Source of the DNA: Candidatus Nanohalarchaeota archaeon
GTDB lineage: Archaea; EX4484-52; B79-G9
Length of the DNA stretch: 6,743 nt
NCBI GenBank assembly: GCA_003660865.1
Contig: QMVA01000075.1
Span: 1-6,743 of the forward strand
Direction: 5' to 3'
Shown here: one piece after another, positions 1 through 6,710 of the stretch
How positions within the stretch are numbered: the stretch's first letter is position 1
How the letters are laid out: every line of letters starts with the position of its first letter
Translations under genes and position numbers: made by a program
Notes under the pieces: generated by a model
Databases searched by the model: none
Told to the model about the DNA's origin: nothing
The model's input: only the letters and a program-made list of their open reading frames with translations

Positions 1-1662
1 AATAACGATAAAGCTTTAAAATATCTTTTAAAAAGTGATGATAACGAAGATTATCCAGAATTCTCAAAAGTCGTTGACAATTTCAATTACTTCAAAGGCA
101 GAATAATCGAAGAAAACTACCAGTCTGTTTTGGAAGGACTTTCCAAACTTATGTTTGTTGAGATTTCACTTGACCGTGAAAAAGACGACCCACAGAGAAT
201 ATTTGAAAGCCTCAATTCAACGGGTTTAGAACTATCACAAGCGGACTTAATCCGCAACTATATTTTAATGGGATTAAAACGCAGGGACCAAAACAAAATA
301 TATCAAAACTTTTGGGAAGTCATTGAAAAACTTGCCAAAGATGAGACTTTAAATGTTAACAGAGTTTCAGAGTACATCAGGGATTACTTAACCTTGGAAA
401 ACAAAAAAATTCCCAACAAAGGTAAGGTATATCTTGAATTTAAAGCTAAATATCCAACTACTTCAATTGATGAACTTGAAAAGAATCTTACAGGAATTAA
501 AGGATTGGTAAAACACTACAATAAGCTGATTAATCCTAAAAATGAATTCGACAAGGAGATAAGACTTCAATTAGAATACATCAATCGACTTGAAATTAAT
601 GTTGCATTCCCATTTCTAATTAAAGTCTATGATGACTTTACCACATCTCTAATCGACAAGCAAACTTTTTTAAAGGTGCTCGATTTAATCCAGTCTTTTA
701 CTTGGAGAAGGTTTATACTCAGTTTACCTACTAATGCCTTGAATAAGATATTTATGAACCTCTATGACAAGGTAGAATCATCAAACTATCTGTATTCAAT
801 ACAAAAATCTCTTCTCCAAAAGTCTGGAGTTCAAAGGTTCCCTAAAAATGCTGAAATTATAGATGCTCTGAAAGTTAAAGACGTTTACAACATCAAATCA
901 AAGAACAGGATTTACCTACTCGAAAGACTTGAAGATTTTGAGAACAGTGAACGAGTAGCAATTGAAGGAAATCACGATATTACAATTGAACATATCTTTC
1001 CTCAAAATCCTGACCCGAAATGGAAGGTGGAGTTGGGTAATGAGGAATATACCTTTATTAAGGAAAACTACATGAATACCATTGGAAACCTCACTTTGTC
1101 GGGTAATAATGGTAAACTGAGTAACAAGCCATTTATTGATAAGAGGGATTTAGAAGGGGTGGGTTATAAACACAGCCGTCTATGGATGAATAAATATCTT
1201 TCAAGCATAGATAAATGGGATAAGGCAGAAATTGAAAAACGATTTGAACTAATTTCAGAACGGTTCCTCAAAATATGGGAATTCCCAGATATTCAAATCG
1301 ATATTGAAAACGAAAATGAAGAAGTAAATATTTTTGAAGCAGAGGATCCAACCCACAAGAAATTAGAATATGCTATTTTCTTCGATCAAAAAATTGAAGT
1401 AAATCAAGTTGCAAAACTATATGTTGAAGTTATTAAGCAGTTATTCATGCTTCACCCTGAAACTTTTTTTACAACAGATTTGAAAGAGAAATTAAGTATG
1501 TCGAAAGAATCAGAAAAATTGCACTTGCATCAGGCCGTCCAAATAAGCGACACGTATTATATTGAAGCCAATATAAGTAATACAGGAAAATTTAACTTAA
1601 TAAAACATGCACTTTCTATATTTGACTCAGAAGATGAGCTACAAATTAAGTATGCAATATAG
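1..1662 (+). CDS. DUF262/DUF1524 (GmrSD-like) HNH nuclease, 5'-truncated by window edge
   Basis: The frame is open from base 1 to the TAG at 1660-1662, giving 553 residues; the true start lies outside the window, so the TTG at 130 is not a credible start. Numbering from base 1, residues 66-88 carry the end of a DUF262 domain (R-I-F-E-S-L-N-S-T-G-L, then A-D-L-I-R-N-Y-I-L). The upstream DGQQR motif expected in this family is missing because of truncation. A helical middle follows, then a DUF1524 HNH-type core: T328-I-E-H331-I-F-P-Q335, G362-N-L-T-L366 and N375-K-P-F378. Residues from about 455 to 553 form a further C-terminal domain I cannot name. In GmrSD and related type IV restriction and anti-phage proteins, DUF262 is a nucleotide-dependent module and DUF1524 cuts DNA. 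No partner gene is visible. About three quarters of the first 32 codons end in A or T, unlike all genes to the right, suggesting a different origin. Family call is firm; substrate is unknown. Confidence 0.88.
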   Translation, partial: NNDKALKYLLKSDDNEDYPEFSKVVDNFNYFKGRIIEENYQSVLEGLSKLMFVEISLDREKDDPQRIFESLNSTGLELSQADLIRNYILMGLKRRDQNKIYQNFWEVIEKLAKDETLNVNRVSEYIRDYLTLENKKIPNKGKVYLEFKAKYPTTSIDELEKNLTGIKGLVKHYNKLINPKNEFDKEIRLQLEYINRLEINVAFPFLIKVYDDFTTSLIDKQTFLKVLDLIQSFTWRRFILSLPTNALNKIFMNLYDKVESSNYLYSIQKSLLQKSGVQRFPKNAEIIDALKVKDVYNIKSKNRIYLLERLEDFENSERVAIEGNHDITIEHIFPQNPDPKWKVELGNEEYTFIKENYMNTIGNLTLSGNNGKLSNKPFIDKRDLEGVGYKHSRLWMNKYLSSIDKWDKAEIEKRFELISERFLKIWEFPDIQIDIENENEEVNIFEAEDPTHKKLEYAIFFDQKIEVNQVAKLYVEVIKQLFMLHPETFFTTDLKEKLSMSKESEKLHLHQAVQISDTYYIEANISNTGKFNLIKHALSIFDSEDELQIKYAI

Positions 1663-1682
1663 TACTGGCGAAACGCCAGCTA
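1663..1682. terminator. Hairpin in the convergent gap, possible bidirectional terminator
   Basis: CTGGCG (1665-1670) pairs perfectly with CGCCAG (1674-1679) around an AAA loop. Two more pairs (T1663-A1682, A1664-T1681) form if C1680 is bulged. It starts directly after the TAG stop of the DUF262/DUF1524 gene and lies 24 bases beyond the end of the convergent Yip1-like gene, so it could serve transcripts from both sides. No clear T-run follows on either strand. Archaeal termination mainly relies on U-runs, so a terminator role is only a guess. Confidence 0.35.
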
Positions 1683-1705
1683 TGAGGATATCGTCAAACA
1701 CCCAA

Positions 1706-2281
1706 TCAAAACACCCGCACAGACCAAAACCACTCAAGTGCATCCAAAACCCAATCAACCCTCCCAGACCGCACCAAAAACACCACAACCACCACAGATA
1801 TCACCACAGGCAAAACCATAGCACCCACAGATTGCAAGCGACTAACCTTATGCACCCGCGCAAAACCCGCAGACGCAATATACAAGACATGAAACGGCGC
1901 AACAACCAGCAACGGCAAAAACCACGCATAAACAAGAACAGCAGTACTATACCCAACAACCCCGAACGTCTCATCAAAATCCTTCTTAGCGCCCATCAAC
2001 TTCAAAAACACATGAAAGGAAAACGAAAAAACAAACAACTCCGCAACCCCGGAAACAATCAGCCCGGCAACCATAACCAAAGCAACAAAAAAAGTTCGCA
2101 CATCAGGCCCCATCAAGACAAGCAAAACACCAAGAGCAAAAGAAAACAAAGCAATATTCCTAAACGCAAACACAAAACCATCATTATACAGGATCTTCAA
2201 AGAAAACTTAGAAAAAAACCGGCAAGGATGCAGCAACACAGCTCGCACATCAGAAAAATACTTAGAGGATATCATCCTCAC
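1706..2281 (-). CDS. Yip1-like multi-pass membrane protein
   Basis: This encodes about 191 residues ending at a TGA (complement of 1706-1708). Hydropathy by eye suggests about five membrane segments, near residues 36-57, 62-93 (possibly two), 106-125, 118-140 and 152-171. Yip1-domain features include an N-terminal H18-P19 followed by R-F-F, the stretch L-M-G-A-K-K-D-F-D-E-T-F near 95-106 followed by G-Y-S-T-A, and a late segment R-L-Q-S-V-G-A-M before the last hydrophobic helix. Yip1-family proteins in prokaryotes are integral membrane proteins of unknown function; the eukaryotic relatives act in membrane trafficking. It begins 3 bases after the stop of the coiled-coil gene, so the two are surely cotranscribed. 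The start is uncertain: GTG at 2281 overlaps a GGGGTGA Shine-Dalgarno-like stretch, and ATG at 2275 (189 residues) lies 2 bases after it. Codons end mainly in G or T, as in its operon partner. Confidence 0.75.
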   Translation of the reverse strand: MRMISSKYFSDVRAVLLHPCRFFSKFSLKILYNDGFVFAFRNIALFSFALGVLLVLMGPDVRTFFVALVMVAGLIVSGVAELFVFSFSFHVFLKLMGAKKDFDETFGVVGYSTAVLVYAWFLPLLVVAPFHVLYIASAGFARVHKVSRLQSVGAMVLPVVISVVVVVFLVRSGRVDWVLDALEWFWSVRVF

Positions 2282-2284
2282 CCC
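2276..2284 (-). promoter_or_regulatory. Shine-Dalgarno-like GGGGTGAGG before the Yip1-like gene
   Basis: On the minus strand, the stop TAA of the coiled-coil gene (2287-2285) is followed at once by GGGGTGAGG and then ATG at 2275. GGTGA complements the archaeal 16S rRNA tail. The GTG inside it (2281-2279) is also in frame, so it may be part of the ribosome site rather than the start. The spacing of 2 bases from GGTGA to ATG is short, so the choice stays open. The tight arrangement suggests translational coupling. Confidence 0.5.
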
Positions 2285-2767
2285 TTAAACCTTACCCTTA
2301 CGAGACGAAGCACTCTCAACAATAATCTCCTTATCCTTAAGCTCACCAATCTCATCCTCAATATGCTTAAACCTGTCAAGCTCAGAATCATGCGCAATAA
2401 CAACCTCCTTAAACTCCGGCTCCGCAATCTTTTTGAGAATATTCATAATCGTATCAAGCTCCTCCCGGTTCTCAATAGCAAGCTTCCCAAGCAACCGAAG
2501 ATCATTCACAGTCTCCTCAATATTTTTAAGCCTCTCCTCAAACCCCCTGTTCCTGCCATCAAGAGAATCCTTAATCTCAGCAATATCCCCGTCAAGAACA
2601 TTCAGCGCACTATGAATATCCTCCTTATCCTTACCAGAAGACGCCTGCGCATCAGAAACCTTCTTAACCTCCCCGCGCACATCCATAAGCTGATGCTTCA
2701 CAACATCAATCTGCTGGAACTTCTCATCCATCTCCTTCTTAGCCTTATCATCACCAAATAAACCCAT
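2285..2767 (-). CDS. Coiled-coil protein of unknown function
   Basis: I do not recognise this 160-residue protein. It is highly charged, with no Cys, Trp or Tyr and one Pro (from the M-G-L-F-G-D-D start), and has no signal peptide or membrane segment, so it is likely cytoplasmic. Heptads are clear: I51, L55, L58, I62, I65, L69 with exact 4-3 spacing, then a G-R-N-R-G break at 71-75, then F76, L80, I83, V87, L90, and again L104, I107, L111, I114. A rod-like oligomer or a scaffold is likely. It is the first gene of an operon with the Yip1-like gene and is divergent from DP2. I prefer ATG at 2767 over the ATG at 2776: the TATA-like element at 2796-2789 puts transcription start near 2767, implying a leaderless message, and neither ATG has a Shine-Dalgarno. 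The longer form adds only M-Y-A. A link with the membrane through its partner is inference. Confidence 0.72.
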   Translation of the reverse strand: MGLFGDDKAKKEMDEKFQQIDVVKHQLMDVRGEVKKVSDAQASSGKDKEDIHSALNVLDGDIAEIKDSLDGRNRGFEERLKNIEETVNDLRLLGKLAIENREELDTIMNILKKIAEPEFKEVVIAHDSELDRFKHIEDEIGELKDKEIIVESASSRKGKV

Positions 2768-2786
2768 AGCATACATTTAGGCTTTA

Positions 2787-2806
2787 CGTATATAAATAAA
2801 TTTATG
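2787..2806. promoter_or_regulatory. Shared TATA-like core of a divergent promoter
   Basis: The AT-rich core between the divergent genes reads TATATAAA on the plus strand (2789-2796) and TTTATATA on the minus strand (2796-2789). With the usual archaeal distance of about 25 bases from TATA centre to start, plus-strand transcription would begin near 2818-2820, giving DP2 a leader of about 25 bases. Minus-strand transcription would begin near 2767, exactly at an ATG. A second plus-strand option is TTTATG at 2801-2806, preceded by the A-rich AAATAAA. The plus-strand BRE position before 2789 is not purine-rich. The call rests on sequence and spacing only. Confidence 0.5.
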
Positions 2807-2834
2807 CTGATACAATAATCCCCACGAATAAACC

Positions 2835-2839
2835 GGTGA
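2835..2839 (+). promoter_or_regulatory. Shine-Dalgarno GGTGA that sets the DP2 start
   Basis: GGTGA ends 5 bases before the ATG at 2845, an ordinary spacing for archaeal initiation. The in-frame GTG at 2836 lies inside this site, so it is more likely part of the ribosome-binding sequence than a start codon. This shortens the protein by three residues to begin M-N-L-D-N-T. A third candidate ATG at 2863 has no such site upstream. Confidence 0.65.
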
Positions 2840-2844
2840 CAAAC

Positions 2845-5800
2845 ATGAACTTAGACAACACAATGAAAACCTACTTCGCATCCATCGAAAAAGAAGTAAC
2901 AAAGACCTACGAACTCGCAGAAAAAGCAAGAGCACAGGGCAAAGACCCCGAACCCGAAGTAAACATCCCCATAGCCCGCGATCTCTCCGCAAGAGTCGAA
3001 GGCCTCCTCAGCACCATGATACCCGAACTCAAAGACTCCGGCCTCGCAGACGAAATCCGAAAACTCGAAAAACAATACGGCAAAAACGACGAGCGCGTCG
3101 CACTCCTCGCCGGAAGAGAGATAGCCCTCGAAAAAATAGTAAAATTCCCCGAAAAAATCAAGGCAATCGAGGCAGGCCTGAGAGTCGCAATAGCCTACCT
3201 CACACTCGGCATAGTCACCGCCCCCCTGGAGGGCCTCTCAGACGTCAAACTCAAAAAAAACGACGACGGCACAGAATACCTCTCAATCTACTTCGCAGGC
3301 CCCATCAGATCCGCAGGTGGCACAGCATCAGCAATATCAGTCCTCGCCGCAGACTTCATCCGCATCCACTGCAACATCGCCCCCTACATCCCAAAAGGAA
3401 TCGAACTCCAAAGATACTCAACAGAAGTCGAAGACTATTACTCAAGAGTCACCGCAAAACAATACCATCCAACCAAAGAAGAAATAGAATTCATAATAGC
3501 AAACGTACCCGTAGAAATCAACGGCGACCCCACAGAAAAACTCGAAGTATCAAACTTCAAAGACCTCGAACGAGTCGAAACCAACCAGATCCGCGGCGGC
3601 ATGTGCCTCGTCCTCCTCGACGGTCTCCCCCTCAAAGCAGAAAAGATGCTAAAAAGAATCATGAAATACCCGGACGACTACGAGCTAAACCACTGGCACT
3701 GGCTAAAAGAATTCATCGCAATGAAAAAGAAAATCCACGCAGCCCCCTCATCAAAAGGCAAAAAAGACATAAAATACATCCCAAGCGCAAAATACATAGA
3801 CAAGATAATCGCCGGAAGACCAGTATTCTCATTCCCCGCAGAACCAGGCGGCTTCCGCATCAGATACGGACGATCAAGAACAGGCGGCCTTGCATCAACA
3901 TCAGTACACCCTTTAACCATGCACCTGATCCCCTTCCTCGCAGTCGGCACACAAATCGCCACAGAACTCCCCGGCAAAGCAACAGTATGCACACCATGCG
4001 ACACAATGGAAGGCCCTGTAGTCCTCATGAAAAACGGCGACGTCATCGAGATAGAAACAAAAGAGCAGATAAAAAAAATAAAACCCGAAATAAAGACAAT
4101 AATCTCACTCGGCGACACACTCATACCCTACGGCGAATTCGTAAGCAACGGCCACATGCTCCTCCCATCCTCTTATGTCGAAGAATGGTGGGCACTGGAA
4201 GTAAAAGAAGCAATAGAAAAAAACAGCAACAACAACAATACAAATAATAAAACCACAATAAAAAACATACCAAAATACACATCCAAACCCTACCCACCCC
4301 CAACACTAGACGAAGCATTCAACATCTCAGAAACCCTGAACATCCCGCTCCATCCCTACTACAACTTCTTCTGGCACGACATCACAAAAGACGACCTCAA
4401 AGACCTCGTAGAATGGTTCTCAAAAGCAAAAATAGACCAAAAAGACAACAACACAACCCCCCCAGAAGACAAGGAAACCACAGAAAACACAGAGAACCAG
4501 AAAAACACAGACAATTCAGACACCGAAGAGATGGTAGGAACTGAGGAAGGAAAAGGACCAAACACAAAGGGAAAAACAGATAAAACTACAGATATAATTA
4601 CAAACAGCACACCCACAAAAAACCAACCACTAAACAACACAATTAACAACTCGATAACCTTAACCACACAGGACGCATCAAACCAGAAAAAAATCCTTGA
4701 AACCCTCTGCGCACCACACACAGTAAAAAACGAAACAATACTAATCACAGGAAAATCCCTAGCAATCAAAAGGTGCCTCGGCAACCCAACAGAAAAAAAC
4801 AAAGCATCCCTAATCAAAAAAATAGACAAATCAAAAAGCATAATGGACGCACTAAAAAACCTCTCAGGCATCACAATAAAAGAAAAAGGCACAGTAAGAG
4901 TCGGCATGAAAATGGGCCGCCCTGAAAAAGCAGAAAGACGCCTCATGAAAGGCCGCCCGCAGGTACTCTTCCCCTGCGGCGAAGCCGGCGGCCGCATGAG
5001 AAACCTCATGGAATCCTACAAAGCAGGCACAATCGAATCATCAGTATCCGCCTACCGCTGCACCGAATGCGGCAAAGAAACATACTTCTCCTACTGCTAT
5101 ACCTGCGGCGCAAAAGCAGCACCAATAAAAGCATGCAGACGCTGCAATGTAATCACCGAAGCCACCGAGCACTGCGGCCTACCAACAGTAGGCTACCGCA
5201 GGATGAAACTAAACATAAAAACACTGATGGACACCGCCAAAAAAAACATCAAACTAAAAGAGCATGAGATGCCGGAACTATTCAAAGGCGTAAGAGGTGT
5301 CTTCGGCGCAAACAAAAACGTCGAACCACTCGATAAAGGCCTGCTCAGGGCAAAATACAACCTCTATGTAAACAAAGACGGCACAACCCGCCTGGACTCA
5401 ACAGACGTACCGATAACCCACTTCAAGCCCCGCGAAATCAGCGTACCAGTAGAAACCCTGCGCAAATTTGGCTACGAAAAAGACGTCGACGGCAACGAAC
5501 TCACAAGCGAAGAACAGGTCCTCACCCTCTACCCACAGGATATAATAGTCTCAGACAACAAAGAATTCTCAACAGCAGACCACCTCATAAACATCTGCAA
5601 ATTCACAGACCAGCTACTAGTAAAATTCTACCACCTAAAACCATTCTACAACATAAAAACAAAAGACCAACTCATAGGGCAACTGGTCATCGGCCTCGCC
5701 CCGCACACCTCAGCAGGCATCATCGGTCGGATAATCGGCTTCACCCCGGCAAGAATCGGCCTGGCACATCCATTCTGGCACGCCGGAAAGCGCCGCAACT

Positions 5801-6549
5801 GTGACGGCGACGAAGACAGCATAATGCTATTGATGGACGCCCTCCTCAACTTCTCAAGGCAATTCATGCCCGACACCCGCGGCGGAAGAACAATGGACGC
5901 GCCACTGGTCCTCACAACATGCCTCGACCCCGAAGAAGTCGACGACGAATCATGGAACGTAGACGTAGACGAAACCTACCCCCTAGAATTTTACAGGGAA
6001 ACCCAAAACTACCCGTACACATGGGACCTCAAATCAAAACCAAGAATAATAGAAGAGCTAATCGGCAAACCCGAAGTATTCCACACAAAATTCACGCACG
6101 ACACATACGACATCAACGAAGGCCCCCACAGGAGCAGATACACACAACTCGACACAATGCTCGAAAAACTATTCGCACAACTAGACCTCGAAAGAAAACT
6201 GCGCGCAGTAGACGAAGACAAAGTCGCAGAAGCCGTACTCTCAAAACACTTCCTACGCGACATCAAAGGCAACTTAAGAAAATTCTCAAAACAAGGCTTC
6301 AGGTGCGTCAACTGCAACGAAAAATACAGAAGAGTCCCGTTAATCGGCAAATGCACAAGATGCGGAGGCAAACTCCTGCTCACAATATCCGAAGGCAGCG
6401 CAAGAAAATACATCGAACCCTCCAAAAGAATAATGGACGAATTCAAGATAACTTCCTACTTAAGACAGCAATTCTTCCTCGTAGAAAAAGAAGCAGACTC
6501 AATGTTCGGCAAAAAAGCAAGACAACTCAACCTCGCGAAGTATAAGTGA
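2845..6549 (+). CDS. polC: D-family DNA polymerase large subunit DP2 (DNA polymerase II large subunit)
   Basis: DP2 is the polymerising subunit of archaeal PolD and works with the DP1 exonuclease subunit (not in this window) in chromosomal replication. Numbering from ATG 2845 (1234 residues), conserved blocks appear in order: the N-terminal domain with Y-F-A-S-I-E-K-E-V; G152-P-I-R-S-A-G-G; Y341-G-R-S-R-T-G-G348; C-T-P-C-D-T-M-E-G-P; M690-G-R-P-E-K-A696; and the catalytic N985-C-D987-G-D989-E-D, matching the Asn/Asp/Asp active site of this two-barrel polymerase. Zinc-binding cysteines are C739/C742/C751/C754, C764/C767/C777 and, near the end, C1154/C1157/C1170/C1173. The tail Q1227-L-N-L1230-A-K-Y1233-K resembles a PCNA-interacting (PIP) motif. 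The gene is full length, without frameshift or intein. It has an Asn-rich stretch at 460-469 and a longer Asn/Thr/Glu-rich insertion at about 533-612. Codons end almost only in A or C. GTG 2836 would add three residues. Confidence 0.97.
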   Translation: MNLDNTMKTYFASIEKEVTKTYELAEKARAQGKDPEPEVNIPIARDLSARVEGLLSTMIPELKDSGLADEIRKLEKQYGKNDERVALLAGREIALEKIVKFPEKIKAIEAGLRVAIAYLTLGIVTAPLEGLSDVKLKKNDDGTEYLSIYFAGPIRSAGGTASAISVLAADFIRIHCNIAPYIPKGIELQRYSTEVEDYYSRVTAKQYHPTKEEIEFIIANVPVEINGDPTEKLEVSNFKDLERVETNQIRGGMCLVLLDGLPLKAEKMLKRIMKYPDDYELNHWHWLKEFIAMKKKIHAAPSSKGKKDIKYIPSAKYIDKIIAGRPVFSFPAEPGGFRIRYGRSRTGGLASTSVHPLTMHLIPFLAVGTQIATELPGKATVCTPCDTMEGPVVLMKNGDVIEIETKEQIKKIKPEIKTIISLGDTLIPYGEFVSNGHMLLPSSYVEEWWALEVKEAIEKNSNNNNTNNKTTIKNIPKYTSKPYPPPTLDEAFNISETLNIPLHPYYNFFWHDITKDDLKDLVEWFSKAKIDQKDNNTTPPEDKETTENTENQKNTDNSDTEEMVGTEEGKGPNTKGKTDKTTDIITNSTPTKNQPLNNTINNSITLTTQDASNQKKILETLCAPHTVKNETILITGKSLAIKRCLGNPTEKNKASLIKKIDKSKSIMDALKNLSGITIKEKGTVRVGMKMGRPEKAERRLMKGRPQVLFPCGEAGGRMRNLMESYKAGTIESSVSAYRCTECGKETYFSYCYTCGAKAAPIKACRRCNVITEATEHCGLPTVGYRRMKLNIKTLMDTAKKNIKLKEHEMPELFKGVRGVFGANKNVEPLDKGLLRAKYNLYVNKDGTTRLDSTDVPITHFKPREISVPVETLRKFGYEKDVDGNELTSEEQVLTLYPQDIIVSDNKEFSTADHLINICKFTDQLLVKFYHLKPFYNIKTKDQLIGQLVIGLAPHTSAGIIGRIIGFTPARIGLAHPFWHAGKRRNCDGDEDSIMLLMDALLNFSRQFMPDTRGGRTMDAPLVLTTCLDPEEVDDESWNVDVDETYPLEFYRETQNYPYTWDLKSKPRIIEELIGKPEVFHTKFTHDTYDINEGPHRSRYTQLDTMLEKLFAQLDLERKLRAVDEDKVAEAVLSKHFLRDIKGNLRKFSKQGFRCVNCNEKYRRVPLIGKCTRCGGKLLLTISEGSARKYIEPSKRIMDEFKITSYLRQQFFLVEKEADSMFGKKARQLNLAKYK
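4222..4254 (+). repeat. Asn-codon tract inside DP2
   Basis: This short in-frame AAC/AAT-rich run encodes residues 460-470, N-S-N-N-N-N-T-N-N-K-T. It sits between two conserved blocks, the one ending V-E-E-W-W and the one beginning P-P-P-T-L-D-E-A. It looks like trinucleotide expansion in a surface loop and leaves the frame intact. Confidence 0.7.
4441..4680 (+). other. Low-complexity Asn/Thr/Glu-rich insertion in DP2
   Basis: Residues 533 to 612 of DP2 lack aromatic residues, Cys, His and Arg entirely, and about 40% are Asn or Thr. The stretch interrupts otherwise well conserved sequence, between D-L-V-E-W-F and the block I-L-E-T-L-C-A-P-H. It is predicted to be a disordered linker. It has none of the Cys/Ser start, internal blocks or His-Asn end of an intein. 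That other DP2 proteins have a much shorter link here is from memory of the family, not from an alignment. Confidence 0.6.
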
Positions 6550-6552
6550 ATT

Positions 6553-6587
6553 GCGCATCATTACGCTTCAAGTGATGACGTATGCGC
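6553..6587 (+). terminator. Stem-loop just after the DP2 stop
   Basis: GCGCAT (6553-6558) pairs with ATGCGC (6582-6587). The stem can continue as ACG (6563-6565) with CGT (6579-6581) if CATT is bulged. It begins 4 bases after the TGA of DP2. Only a weak CTTTAT follows, so it may be a 3'-end stabilising or processing structure rather than a true terminator. Confidence 0.4.
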
Positions 6588-6620
6588 TTTATCACCCAAA
6601 ACGAGACCGTCCCACAATTA

Positions 6621-6693
6621 TGTCAACAACCGCCGGTCAATAGACCGGCGGCATGCTCACATGCTCCACACATATCACCAAAGGTTGTTGACA
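6621..6693. repeat. 10-bp inverted repeat enclosing hairpin 1
   Basis: TGTCAACAAC (6621-6630) is the exact reverse complement of GTTGTTGACA (6684-6693). The arms are 53 bases apart and hairpin 1 lies between them, sharing base 6630. As RNA this would be a closing stem with an inner hairpin and a roughly 32-base single-stranded stretch (6652-6683) containing CATGCTC twice. Confidence 0.7.
6630..6651. repeat. Hairpin 1: perfect 9-bp stem, AATA loop
   Basis: CCGCCGGTC (6630-6638) pairs without mismatch with GACCGGCGG (6643-6651) around AATA (6639-6642). The stem is very GC-rich. It matches hairpin 2 in stem length, loop and the outer five pairs. Confidence 0.85.
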
Positions 6694-6710
6694 CGCAAAG
6701 ATTCCGCATA

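Noticed and set aside
130..132. TTG as the start of the DUF262 protein
   Set aside because: The frame is open to base 1 and the upstream residues continue the same domain, so the gene is truncated by the window and does not start here.
1684..2273. A 9-base direct repeat GAGGATATC at 1684-1692 and 2265-2273 flanking the Yip1-like gene
   Set aside because: A single short match without terminal inverted repeats or a transposase is compatible with chance and does not indicate an insertion.
1607..2761. A 384-codon open frame on the plus strand across the coiled-coil and Yip1-like genes
   Set aside because: Its product is a jumble of Lys, Asn, His, Pro and Arg with no domain, while the minus strand gives a sensible membrane protein and a heptad-patterned protein. 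The T-poor plus strand simply lacks stop codons.
4441..4680. An intein or intein remnant in DP2
   Set aside because: Inteins are known in DP2 genes, but this insertion is short, low in complexity, has no Cys/Ser splice junction or His-Asn end, and does not interrupt the active-site motif.
5919..6545. A 208-codon Arg/Lys-rich frame on the plus strand
   Set aside because: It lies entirely within the conserved C-terminal part of DP2 in another frame and reflects A/C-rich composition. The similar frames at 3603-4247 (plus) and 4359-5009 (minus) are rejected for the same reason.
6572..6578. A box C sequence (GTGATGA) suggesting a C/D sRNA
   Set aside because: No box D (CTGA) occurs between here and the end of the window, and the bases form part of the inner loop of another hairpin.
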